Shown here: positions 24,452-33,089 of the stretch, one piece after another
Numbering within the stretch: position 1 is the stretch's first letter
Layout of the letters: every line of letters begins with the position of its first letter
NCBI RefSeq assembly: GCF_040954645.1
Contig: NC_092811.1
Location: 120,797,411 to 120,861,410 of the forward strand
Reading direction: 5' to 3'
Source of the DNA: Diabrotica undecimpunctata
Lineage: Eukaryota; Arthropoda; Insecta; Coleoptera; Chrysomelidae
Length of the DNA: 64,000 bases
The notes under the pieces: model-generated
The model's database searches: none
What the model was told of the DNA's origin: nothing
The model's input: the letters and a program-made list of their open reading frames with translations, nothing else
Made by a program: the position numbers and the translations under genes

Positions 24452-24605
24452 CAATATAGACCTTGTTAACTTGAAAGCTATTTAAAAAGAATATTAACCG
24501 GCGCCTTGTATTGTTCCGGAAATATAGAAAACTGCTAATCACTAATCAGAACGGCCTTCGTCAAAATAGATCAACGACTGATAACCTACTTTATCTTGAA
24601 TCCGA
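24452..24605 (+). pseudogene. I-like LINE RT fragment, right half
   Basis: Continues the LINE at 21456-21895 after the hAT: NQNGLRQNRSTTDNLLYLES is the RT block that follows YRPI in LINEs. Ends where the repeat at 24606 begins. Confidence 0.7.
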
Positions 24606-24735
24606 CATTAATGTTTTGTATTTTGAGAACGATTTCCGAAGTGGAAATTGAAAAGTGAATAAACTTATTTTAGACTTCAATTGTGGCTTATTCCGACTAA
24701 AATAGTAATTGCTTTAAGATGCCACAAGAAAATAG
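24606..24735. repeat. Half-copy of the 17.7-kb inverted-repeat family
   Basis: Shares CGATTTCCGAAGTGGAAATTG (17801-17821), AATTGTGGCTTATT and AATAGTAATT in order with 17800-17882. A flanking TAAGATGCCACA block is also found near 57195. Confidence 0.6.
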
Positions 24736-25862
24736 CTTCTTCTTATTCTTCATGTGTCGAGCTCGATTATCGAGCGTTGGCTCTCAAATTTGCTATAGTA
24801 ATTTTGTTGACGGCAGCTCAAAAAAGAGATGCAGAGGATCTGTTAAACCAATCTCTCAGGTTTCTAAGCCATGACGTTCTTCTTCGACCTGGCCCTCTTC
24901 TTCCGTCTACCTTGCCTTGAATTATTAAATGGAGTATATTATATCTCTCTGGGTGGTGCATAACATGGCCAAAATATTCAAGTTTGCAATTTTTAACTGT
25001 TTTGACGACTTCCTTAACTTATTCCATCCGATGCAAAACAACTTCGTTACGAACTTTATCCACCCAACTTATTCGTAGGATTCTCCGATACACCCAGATT
25101 TCAAAGGCTTCCAGTTTCTTGAGAAGTGTATCCGTCAAAGTCCAACCTTCGACACCATACAAAATAGTAGAGAACACATAATATCTCACTAATCTAATTT
25201 TCAGACTTAAAGTAATATTGTTTCCACATAACAGTTTCTTCATCTTAAAGAATGCAGCTCTGGCCTTCTCTATCCGTATTCTAATTTCTTTGCTCATGTC
25301 CCAGTTCTCATTTAGATTACAACCAAGGTAAGTGATACTGTTAGTTCTCTCCAGTTGTTCACCATAAGCTGATACCACTTCCGGTTGTGTTGGCGTTTTA
25401 CTGACGACCATCACCTTTGTCTTTGCGGTGTTTAGCTTGAGGCCATATCCATCACACGTTGTGGTAATCCTATTAATTAGATGTTGAAGTTCTTCGTAAT
25501 TGCTTGCAATTAACACTGTGTCATCCGCATATCTCAAATTATTAATATTGACGCCATTCATTTTTATACCACATTGAACATTATCCACTGCTTTATTGAA
25601 AACGAACTCAGAATAGATGTTAAATAGTAGCGGATACAAAATGCAGCCCTGCCTTACTCCTCTTCGTATTTGAAGCTCTTCAGAAGTGTCCCGGCCAATC
25701 CTGATGTTTGCACGTTGATGTCAGTAAAGATTTTTAATAATGCGTAGGTCTTTATCATCAATACCTACCTGCTGAAGAATAGCTATCATTTCAGTATGTT
25801 TTACTCGATCAAAGGCCTTCTCAAAGTCAATAAATATGGTTGTAAACTGATTTTGTTTACAA
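24736..25862 (-). pseudogene. RTE-like LINE, RT and 3' tail, truncated
   Basis: The RT begins at the finger motif FIDFEKAFDRVKH (near 25830). It continues with RRGVRQGCIL (25650), the catalytic RYADDTVLI (near 25530), YLGCNLNENW, LYGVEGWTL, FGHVMHHPERYN and GRRGPGRRRTSWLRNLRDWF to a tail ending in AAGAA repeats. A longest open stretch runs 25639-25019; stops and shifts lie on either side. The 5' half is missing, as is usual after target-primed reverse transcription. Confidence 0.85.
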
Positions 25863-27115
25863 CCCTGTAATTTTCAAAATAGTATATTTCCCTTTGTTCA
25901 TAACTATACTCCACCCTGTATGCCAAGACGCCCTATTCATTCCATCAATAAACTCTAACGGTACTTACTAAATCATGTTAAAAATGACCTGTCCCCGACA
26001 TCGGCGACAGTCCAAAACCCTGGTCTATTAGAAACTCTCGCGGAAGTACCCACCAGGTTGTGTTACCTATAATACGTAGAGAAATAAAAGTTAGTTGTAA
26101 GTTACTAGTATTCTTTAAGTACCATAAACAATTAAAATAATACAGTCCACTTAAAACCCCAGAGAATACCGGCGGTATAAGTTAGTAAAAGATTGAAAGC
26201 ACGTGGAATCATACATAATTCCTCCTTAAACGCCGGTATTTTCTCCAAAATAGCTTCAGAATAATAAATTAATGGGGATGATGATGCCCTTTATATCAGA
26301 CACGTTTTTTTATACGCTTGTTTTTCTGTTTTTTAATTAGTACTTATATAATTCATTATTACTGTTAAATTGATTAATCAAGATATGATTATAAAAAAAA
26401 CTTCTATTGCTTATCTAGTTTCCATTTCATTCAACCATTAGCCGGAGAGTAAATTACTCTCATTGCTGACATCAGTTAAACACACCCGAATGAAATTATC
26501 GCCATAATTCCTAAACGTTTCTTTAAATGTTCCTCCCAGTTGGCTCTATTTTTAAGATTGCTGTCGATTACAAGACATCGGGGATGCTGTGACCGAGCAG
26601 GACAGGTCTCTCCTGAAACATTCCCCACGCTCCTGTAGATCCGCGCGGTATTAGCTGCGAGCGACTATCGGCCCTGAATCCATCGTAGCGCGCCAGGAAA
26701 TTTAATTTTGTCATCTTGTTCTTTTTCCAGACGAGATTATATCGCGATTTCTACTTTTTGCTTTATTATGTCAGTAATAAGGGAACCAGCAGCGTGTAAT
26801 GGCGTAGGACATAAACGATAGATGTTCCTAGTTTATAGGAACATAATTGTTTTAATAAAGATCCGATTATAGTGTCATGGGCGATTATAGAGTGCTTATT
26901 TTGTACAGTTTTGATATATTTAAAAATTAAAAAGCATTAGACACCATATTTTTATTATTTCTACTCTTACTTTGTCAGTACCGTAGTTTGGGGCTCAATT
27001 GATGCTTTTATTTTTTATTTTGGACGTAAAATCTAAAAGTTCTATTAATTGTTTTGGTGGCCAAAGCTGTTTTTTGTGTTTTTTGTAGATTTTTTAAGGG
27101 CTGTCGGAAACATAT
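25863..27115. other. Non-coding region, partly of higher complexity
   Basis: A CACCCTGTAT motif lies near 25912. Between about 26440 and 26830 base composition is more even and I find no match to any repeat in this window. This could be ordinary host non-coding DNA. No open frame of note. Confidence 0.5.
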
Positions 27116-27514
27116 TGTTACGATAAATATATACTGGCCTAAATATATGATGACTAATAATTCTGTTTTGTTGTAGAAATTTGGCGAAGGATCTAGGTTC
27201 AAATTATGGTGAATCCTCCAAAACTAGATGCTTCTCGATTTTTCGATGCAAGACAATGCGATCTTTCGATGCTGTTCTAGTATATCAGGATTTCGTATAT
27301 AAATACAACATTTTTATATGGAGGGCCAGTTAATTCTCAAGATTCGCGCTCGCGATATTGTTGTTACGCTCGCCTACTAATAAATTATGTATATTTAGTG
27401 ATAAATAAACTTATATAAATTATCGTGCCTTTTAATAAATTAAAGTAGGAACAATATAATAAATTAGTAAAGACATTATAAATTAAAGACATAACAATTA
27501 ATAAATTCACAACA
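27116..27514 (+). repeat. 5' LTR
   Basis: Begins TGTTACGATAAATATA and ends CACAACA. Contains a TATA-box candidate at about 27296-27304 and an AATAAA-type signal in GATAAATAAAC near 27400-27410, in the order promoter then poly(A) signal expected for a U3-R-U5 LTR. Confidence 0.95.
27296..27304 (+). promoter_or_regulatory. Candidate TATA box of the gypsy LTR
   Basis: TATATAAAT about 100 bp upstream of the candidate poly(A) signal. Repeated at the equivalent place in the 3' LTR. Position is the only evidence. Confidence 0.4.
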
Positions 27515-27516
27515 AA

Positions 27517-27534
27517 TGGTGTCAGAGTGAGATC
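27517..27534 (+). other. Primer-binding site
   Basis: TGGTGTCAGAGTGAGATC starts two bases after the 5' LTR. The TGG start is expected for pairing with a tRNA CCA end. Which tRNA is not determined. Confidence 0.7.
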
Positions 27535-27590
27535 GAACATAAATTAGACTTATAATAATAATACAAGTGAATATAAAATAAATTGTGAAA

Positions 27591-28859
27591 ATGGCTACGA
27601 TTTATGAGCTGACAGTGACTAATTTAAGAAGACATCTTGAAGACAGAGAATTAGCTTCTACCGGAAAAAAGGCTGAGTTAGTCCAACGACTAAAGAACGC
27701 TTTGCTAGAAGAAGGACTAGATCCAGAGACTTATATATTTGAAGATGCTGTCCTCTCGTCGATTTCGAAAGTTTCCTCTGATGTAGCCAAAGTTTCCGGC
27801 GACATCGCATCATTGGAGAACAAAGTTTCTGGCGATATTTCGAAAGTTTCTGGTGACATCGCATCATTAGACAACAAAGTTTCTAACGAGATTTCGTCTC
27901 TGGAAAGTAAAGTTTCTGCTAACATCTCTAAAGTAACTTCTGAGATGTCTGCCCTCGACGATAGAATGTCTTCGCTAAAAAACCAAGTTGCTGCCGATAT
28001 GTCGGCCTTCGAAGAAAAGATTAAAGAGATGGAAAGGAAGATGGAGGAAACAGGGACAGCAGAGAGAGGAAACAATCCAATTACAGTGGAGATAAAAGAA
28101 GACGAGACGAAATGTAAGTTGGAGACACGGCCGAAATTTGAAGGAAGTGGAGGTTCTATTCATGTTAAAGTCCCAACTTTCGACGGAAAATCATCATGGA
28201 ACAACTACTTGAAACAGTTCGAATCAGCCGCAAGAGCGAATGGATGGTCTGAAAAAGAAAAGGCTGTAAACCTGACTATCGCTCTTCGAGGAGATGCCTT
28301 AGATGTGCTTCAGACCATAGCCGTAGAGGAGACCGATGATTTCGAACAACTGAAGAAGAGGTTAAATATGCGATATGGCCACGAACATTTGGAGCATGTA
28401 TATCAGTCGCAGCTTAAAAATCGTAGACAGAAGAAAGATGAGGCTCTTCAAGAATATGAGGTAGATATTGCCAGATTAGTACGATATGCTTATCCAACAG
28501 CTCCCGAAGACATGATGGAAAAATTGGCCGTTCAAACGTTTATTGATGGTCTTCGTGATCATGAAATGCAGAGAACACTGCGATTAGCTCGTCACAAAAC
28601 GCTGGTTGATGTCTTATCCGCCGCCCTCGAATACGAGTCAGCTACGCAGGCCTCTGGCGGGTACAGTAAAGTTAGAACTGTAAAAGAGGAAGGAGATGAA
28701 GATAAACTTGACCAGCTCGTTAATATGATAAAAAGCATGACATACAAGAAAACGAAGACCATCAGATGCTGGAATTGTGGCGAAATAGGACACGTACGAA
28801 GCTCCTGTAAGCACCCTAGGTACGACGCAAATCAAGAAACTCACCATCAGGAAAACTAG
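27591..28859 (+). CDS. Gag polyprotein with SAP motif, coiled coil and CCHC zinc knuckle
   Basis: Structural protein that would package the element's RNA. I chose the ATG at 27591, the first ATG of the frame, giving 422 residues. Residues about 5-45 (ELTVTNLRRHLEDRELASTG, then KKAELVQRLKNALLEEGLD) match the helix-turn-helix pattern of a SAP DNA/RNA-binding motif. Residues 60-150 are a coiled coil of repeated units such as KVSGDIASLENKVS. A retrotransposon capsid region follows (about 195-345, FDGKSSWNNYLKQFE, LKNRRQKKDEALQEYE, TFIDGLRDHEM). Near the C-terminus CWNCGEIGHVRSSC is a CCHC zinc knuckle whose spacing (C-x2-C-x4-H-x4-C) is canonical. The frame is intact. It overlaps the pol frame by 40 bp. 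Confidence 0.93.
   Translation: MATIYELTVTNLRRHLEDRELASTGKKAELVQRLKNALLEEGLDPETYIFEDAVLSSISKVSSDVAKVSGDIASLENKVSGDISKVSGDIASLDNKVSNEISSLESKVSANISKVTSEMSALDDRMSSLKNQVAADMSAFEEKIKEMERKMEETGTAERGNNPITVEIKEDETKCKLETRPKFEGSGGSIHVKVPTFDGKSSWNNYLKQFESAARANGWSEKEKAVNLTIALRGDALDVLQTIAVEETDDFEQLKKRLNMRYGHEHLEHVYQSQLKNRRQKKDEALQEYEVDIARLVRYAYPTAPEDMMEKLAVQTFIDGLRDHEMQRTLRLARHKTLVDVLSAALEYESATQASGGYSKVRTVKEEGDEDKLDQLVNMIKSMTYKKTKTIRCWNCGEIGHVRSSCKHPRYDANQETHHQEN
28820..28859 (+). promoter_or_regulatory. Gag-pol overlap where a -1 frameshift would occur
   Basis: The pol frame is the gag frame minus one and becomes open only after a stop at 28817-28819, while gag ends at 28857-28859. Any translational shift must lie in this 40-nt window. 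GGAAAAC just before the gag stop is the best slip candidate but is not a canonical XXXYYYZ heptamer. Confidence 0.5.
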
Positions 28860-31800
28860 AACGGGTCAGCCTTAGGGGGGCAGCTTCGACCCAGAACTTT
28901 TCCAAAGACCCTCTCATACTAATAGCTTCTTTGAAATGTCGTGAAGATAGTGTATATGTCGATGGAGACATAAATGGTAAAAAGCATACGTTGTTGGTGG
29001 ATACCGGAGCGACCAGAACCATTATACGCCCGACAGTTATAAACAGCCGAAAGAAACTGTTACCAACGAGGTTGCGACTTCGGACCGCTACAGGTGAAAA
29101 TGCTAACATTCATGGAGAAATCCAGGTACAATTGGGAATTGGAGCAGAAAAGTTCGTCCATACTGTTATAGTTGCTGACATCGAAGAGGATGTTATATTA
29201 GGAATGGACGTAATGAATATGCATGGATTCCAATTGGATTTTAAGAATAAGGTAATCAAAGTTGGCAACGAGGAGGTATTTCTCCATCCACATAATGACA
29301 ACACTGTGCAAGCAGCCATTACAGAAGATACAGTCGTGCCTGCGAGAAGCGAAACGATCATAGTAGCGCGGCTACAGGGATTTGTGGACGAAGGGAGACC
29401 TGTTATGATGGAGCCTTGGAACCACGACGATGAGGTTGGCCGTGGAATCATAATTGGAAAGGAATTGGTGACTTCGGCTAAGGAAATTCCTGTGAGACTT
29501 ATCAATGTCAACGACTACCCAGTGACCATAAAGAAAGAGACAAAAGTAGGAACTTGTGTACCTGTGACATCCATAATCCGTCAGGCGACAACATCTGATA
29601 ATTCCAACGACAAATTCGACCAAATGGTTGCAGTTGCAGGACAGTCTCTAAATCAGATGGAGAAAAGGAAATTAAGGGAATTTCTGCGGCAGTATCGTGA
29701 TATTTTCGTACCGAAAGGAGGAAAGACGGGAAGAACTACCGTTGTTAAGCATAAAATTGATACTGGTAATGCTAAGCCAATTCGTCAAACAGCTCGACGA
29801 TTACCACAGGCGAAGAGAGAGGAAGCTGAAACGATTGTTCAGGAAATGAAGAAAGACGGGGTGATAGAACCTTCTACGAGCCCATGGGTCTCTCCGGTGG
29901 TCCTGGTTAAGAAGAAAGACGGAACGACGAGGTTCTGTGTGGATTACCGTTTGCTGAACAACGTTACCAAGAAAGATAGTTATCCTCTGCCTCGGATCGA
30001 TGACACATTGGACACATTGGCTGGAAGTAAATTGTTTTCTACTTTAGATTTGAAGTCTGGATACTGGCAGGTAGAAATGGACCCAGTCGATAAAGAAAAG
30101 ACAGCCTTCACCACAGGATCTGGATTGTGGCAATTCAACGTTATGCCATTTGGACTTTGTAATGCTCCTGCGACATTTGAGAGGCTTATGGAAAATGTGT
30201 TGAGAGGGTTATCTTGGAAAACATGCCTGGTTTATTTAGATGACATAATCGTCTTGGGGGAGACATTCGAAGATCATTTGAGGAATTTAGAAAACGTTTT
30301 TAATCGACTTAAAGCTGCCCAATTGATGCTAAACCCCAAGAAGTGCCAGCTATTTCAAGGTAAAGTCAATTATCTGGGTCATATAGTCAGTAAAGAAGGA
30401 GTGGCCGTGGATAAGGGAAAAATCGATTCCATTAAGGAATGGCCAAAACCAACTGACAAACATCAAGTGAGAAGTTTTCTTGGACTATGTACTTACTACC
30501 GGAGGTTTATTAAGAAGTTTGCAGATATCGCTAAGCCATTAACGCGACTTACAGAGGAAGCAAGAGAATACCGCTGGGATATAGACTGCCAAAATGCCTT
30601 TGAAACGTTGAAAAAGCATTTAATAACAGCACCAATTTTGGGGTATCCACTGCCAGAAGGAGAGTTCATCTTAGATACGGATGCAAGTAATGTGGGAATT
30701 GGAGGAGTGCTGTCTCAGATTCAAGGAGGACAGGAACGAGTCCTCGGATATTTTAGTAAAGTTCTTTCAAAACCTGAGCGGAATTATTGCGTCACGAGAA
30801 GAGAACTTCTAGCAGTAGTTAAATCAGTAGAGCACTTCTATCAATACATCTATGGCAGAAAGTTTCTAATCCGAACCGACCATGCCGCCCTTAAGTGGTT
30901 GATGCAGTTTAAGAATCCAGAGGGTCAGATAGCCAGGTGGATCGAACGACTCCAAGAATACGATTTTAAGATTGAGCACCGGGCCGGAGTTAGCCACAGA
31001 AATGCTGATTCTCTTTCCAGAAGGCCATGCTCAGCAGAGTGTTCCCACTGCAACAAAACGGAATCCAAGGAAGCAGCAGTGCTAAGAACGACGATTGTCA
31101 ACAACGACTGGACGCCTACTAAGATCAGGGAAGAACAAGAGAGAGATCCAGTTATACAAAAAATCCGAAAATGGAAAGAGGAAAACCGTCGACCACCTTG
31201 GCAGGAAATATCAAACCTATGCTCAGTAGTTAAGACGTATTGGGCCCAGTGGGACTCATTTATCATCGAAGATGGCTTGCTTAAACGAGTCCTGGAAAAT
31301 GATGACGGTTCAGAGAAGAGAAGACAGTTGGTGATCCCAAAGAGCAGAATAGCCGAAGTACTTCGTCAGTTACACGACAGTCTATCGGGAGGGCATTTTG
31401 GTGTAAGGAAAACCCTTCAGCGAATTCGGGAACGGTTTTATTGGATGAACAGTTCCGACGACGTAAAAGACTGGTGTAAGAAATGTACTATTTGTGCTAC
31501 GAGTAACGGGCCTCACCGAAAAAGGAGAGCTCCTATGAGACAATATAATATTGGAAGCCCGTTTGAAAGAATAGCTTTGGACATCGCTGGGCCATTTCCA
31601 GAAAGTGAAAGTGGAGGCAAGTACATGCTGGTAGTAATGGATTACTTTACTAAGTGGGTCGAGATTTACGCACTTCCCGACCAGAAGGCCGCCACCGTTG
31701 CAGATAAGTTGATCCAAGAATATATCAGCCGATTTGGAGTGCCTTTGGAGATCCATAGTGACCAAGGCAGGAACTTCGAAAGTGATCTATTCCAAGGAAT

Positions 31801-31882
31801 ATGTGATAGACTAGGCATGAAGAAAACAAGAACTACCGCGTATCATCCGCAATCGGATGGTATGGTAGAAAGAAATAAATAG
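28820..31882 (+). CDS. Pol: protease, reverse transcriptase, RNase H, integrase (terminated after the DDE glutamate)
   Basis: Polyprotein frame with no AUG of its own near the start, so expression by frameshift from gag is likely. Aspartic protease: LLVDTGATRTII (about 28990-29030). RT: FCVDYRLLNN, GYWQVEMD, AFTTGSGLWQFNVMPFGL and catalytic YLDDIIVL (about 30233). RNase H: DTDASNVGIGG (about 30674). Integrase: HHCC zinc finger from HDSLSGGHFG to WCKKCTIC (31374-31500), then DIAGPFP, HSDQGRNFE and HPQSDGMVER, a D-D-35-E arrangement by my count. All catalytic residues I can identify are present. Right after the glutamate, an apparent one-base insertion in the A-rich run near 31873-31880 brings in a stop; the rest of the integrase continues in another frame from about 31883. 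It may be a real mutation or a sequencing error. Confidence 0.93.
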   Translation, partial: VRRKSRNSPSGKLERVSLRGAASTQNFSKDPLILIASLKCREDSVYVDGDINGKKHTLLVDTGATRTIIRPTVINSRKKLLPTRLRLRTATGENANIHGEIQVQLGIGAEKFVHTVIVADIEEDVILGMDVMNMHGFQLDFKNKVIKVGNEEVFLHPHNDNTVQAAITEDTVVPARSETIIVARLQGFVDEGRPVMMEPWNHDDEVGRGIIIGKELVTSAKEIPVRLINVNDYPVTIKKETKVGTCVPVTSIIRQATTSDNSNDKFDQMVAVAGQSLNQMEKRKLREFLRQYRDIFVPKGGKTGRTTVVKHKIDTGNAKPIRQTARRLPQAKREEAETIVQEMKKDGVIEPSTSPWVSPVVLVKKKDGTTRFCVDYRLLNNVTKKDSYPLPRIDDTLDTLAGSKLFSTLDLKSGYWQVEMDPVDKEKTAFTTGSGLWQFNVMPFGLCNAPATFERLMENVLRGLSWKTCLVYLDDIIVLGETFEDHLRNLENVFNRLKAAQLMLNPKKCQLFQGKVNYLGHIVSKEGVAVDKGKIDSIKEWPKPTDKHQVRSFLGLCTYYRRFIKKFADIAKPLTRLTEEAREYRWDIDCQNAFETLKKHLITAPILGYPLPEGEFILDTDASNVGIGGVLSQIQGGQERVLGYFSKVLSKPERNYCVTRRELLAVVKSVEHFYQYIYGRKFLIRTDHAALKWLMQFKNPEGQIARWIERLQEYDFKIEHRAGVSHRNADSLSRRPCSAECSHCNKTESKEAAVLRTTIVNNDWTPTKIREEQERDPVIQKIRKWKEENRRPPWQEISNLCSVVKTYWAQWDSFIIEDGLLKRVLENDDGSEKRRQLVIPKSRIAEVLRQLHDSLSGGHFGVRKTLQRIRERFYWMNSSDDVKDWCKKCTICATSNGPHRKRRAPMRQYNIGSPFERIALDIAGPFPESESGGKYMLVVMDYFTKWVEIYALPDQKAATVADKLIQEYISRFGVPLEIHSDQGRNFESDLFQGICDRLGMKKTRTTAYHPQSDGMVERNK

Positions 31883-31898
31883 GACAGTTGGCAAGTAT

Positions 31899-33089
31899 TT
31901 GACAAAGATGGTGTCCGATCATCAGCGAGACTGGGACCAATACCTTCCGTTCTTCACAATGGCCTACAGATCTGCTGTTAACGAATCAACGGGCCAGACA
32001 CCAGCCAGAGTCCTATTCGGACGCGAAATGCGACTACCTTGTGATCTAGAATTTGGGTGTCGACCTGGAGAAGATGTAGCAGGTGAAGATTATGTGATCG
32101 AATTACGAAGAAGAATGGACGATGTACATGAGTTGGTCCGTTCCCACCTTCAGATCGCTAGCGACCGAATGAAGAAACGGTACGATACACAAGCCGAAAA
32201 GGGTTGCTTTAAGAAGAACGACAAAGTATGGCTGTATAATCCCAAGAAGCGAAAAGGTTGTTCTCCCAAATTGCAGCAGCTTTGGGAAGGTCCATACCTC
32301 ATCATGGAGAGGATCAACGATGTCATCTACCGAATAAGCAAGATTCCGAGGGGAAAGCCGATGATAGTACACCATAATCGGCTGGCGTCTTTCGAAGGTG
32401 ACCACGACGTAGATGAAGAAGTGGAAGTAAACCAAGTCCAAGACGTGTCTGACCTCACGTTTGAGGAATTCATGGGTGCCTATGGAGGTACCGGTAAAGC
32501 AAGACATGGTGTTACCACTGAAGAAAAGCAAGATCTACTCGCGCTCCCCGATGACTACTCGCTGGCCCTTACCATCCCGGCCAGTATCAAAGACGCACCA
32601 GGGTTGGCATCCGTCTTTCGAAGGAAGTTTGGTCGAGTTGCAGAACTTCAATGCCAGGTGCCAGCTCCCGGTAAAACCTTGAAACTCCAAGATGCATCAC
32701 GTTACCTTTTCTACCTGGTAACAAAAGACACTGCCCGTGACCAACCTACCTACCGAGATGTGTGGGAAGCCTTACTTCAATTGAGAGAGCACGTACTAGA
32801 GTCCGACGTGCAAAAGTTAGCCATGCCAAAGTTGGAGTGCCGCCAATTAGATTGGAGGGTTATCCGAAATATGGTGGAGGAGATCTTCAAAGACACCGAA
32901 GTCCAGGTGTTAGTCTGTTGCAATCCGCTAAGTACCTTGTGCGGAGAGAAAACCGTCCCTTGTCATTTTTATACAACTGGAAGTTGTAAAAGAGGGTCCA
33001 GTTGCCGATACCAGCATACAGTTCCGGTTCCAGTCCCGACAAGGTTCCAGGAGGAACCATCTTTTAAGAGGGGGGCAATGTTACGATAA
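31899..33089 (+). CDS. Integrase C-terminus fused to OARD1/TARG1-like macrodomain and CCCH zinc finger
   Basis: Continues pol in a shifted frame. Residues 1-100 complete the integrase core end (FTMAYRSAVNESTGQTPARV); about 105-165 is a GPY/F module (WEGPYLIMERIND). Residues about 205-345 (32511-32933) are not part of normal gypsy integrases. They match the macrodomain of the ADP-ribose-ester hydrolase OARD1/TARG1: GLASVFRRKFGRVAEL, the strand RYLFYLVTK, PTYRDVWEALLQLREH, KLAMPKLEC and LDWRVIRNMVEEIF. From memory of TARG1, its catalytic lysine aligns with the K of YLVTK (present); the GCGLD loop carrying the aspartate is replaced by ECRQLD, so hydrolase activity is doubtful and ADP-ribose binding is more likely. 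Residues 355-373 are a CCCH finger, C-x7-C-x5-C-x3-H. The frame ends 9 bp before the 3' LTR region's polypurine tract ends, and its last codons overlap that tract. Confidence 0.88.
   Translation: MTKMVSDHQRDWDQYLPFFTMAYRSAVNESTGQTPARVLFGREMRLPCDLEFGCRPGEDVAGEDYVIELRRRMDDVHELVRSHLQIASDRMKKRYDTQAEKGCFKKNDKVWLYNPKKRKGCSPKLQQLWEGPYLIMERINDVIYRISKIPRGKPMIVHHNRLASFEGDHDVDEEVEVNQVQDVSDLTFEEFMGAYGGTGKARHGVTTEEKQDLLALPDDYSLALTIPASIKDAPGLASVFRRKFGRVAELQCQVPAPGKTLKLQDASRYLFYLVTKDTARDQPTYRDVWEALLQLREHVLESDVQKLAMPKLECRQLDWRVIRNMVEEIFKDTEVQVLVCCNPLSTLCGEKTVPCHFYTTGSCKRGSSCRYQHTVPVPVPTRFQEEPSFKRGAMLR
32511..32933 (+). other. Macrodomain (ADP-ribose-binding) module within the gypsy pol
   Basis: Sub-region entry. 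The order of motifs (loop with G and KKFG-like RRKFGRV, central strand RYLFYLVTK, helix with PTY, then AMPKLE and the terminal strand VQVLVC) follows the OARD1-type macrodomain over about 140 residues. Assigned by recall of the family, not by a search. Confidence 0.82.
32961..33017 (+). other. CCCH zinc finger at the pol C-terminus
   Basis: CHFYTTGSCKRGSSCRYQH fits C-x7-C-x5-C-x3-H, the RNA-binding finger of ZAP/Tis11/U2AF35-type proteins. It follows the macrodomain by about 15 residues. Confidence 0.85.
33066..33078 (+). other. Polypurine tract
   Basis: AAGAGGGGGGCAA directly before the 3' LTR TG. This is the plus-strand primer for reverse transcription. Confidence 0.85.

Noticed and set aside
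27731..28075. 114-codon minus-strand frame with repeated SPETL-type units
   Set aside because: Antisense shadow of the gag coiled-coil repeats.
32461..32989. Plus-strand frames of 73-75 codons inside the macrodomain region
   Set aside because: They overlap the macrodomain-CCCH frame in another phase and have no motifs of their own.
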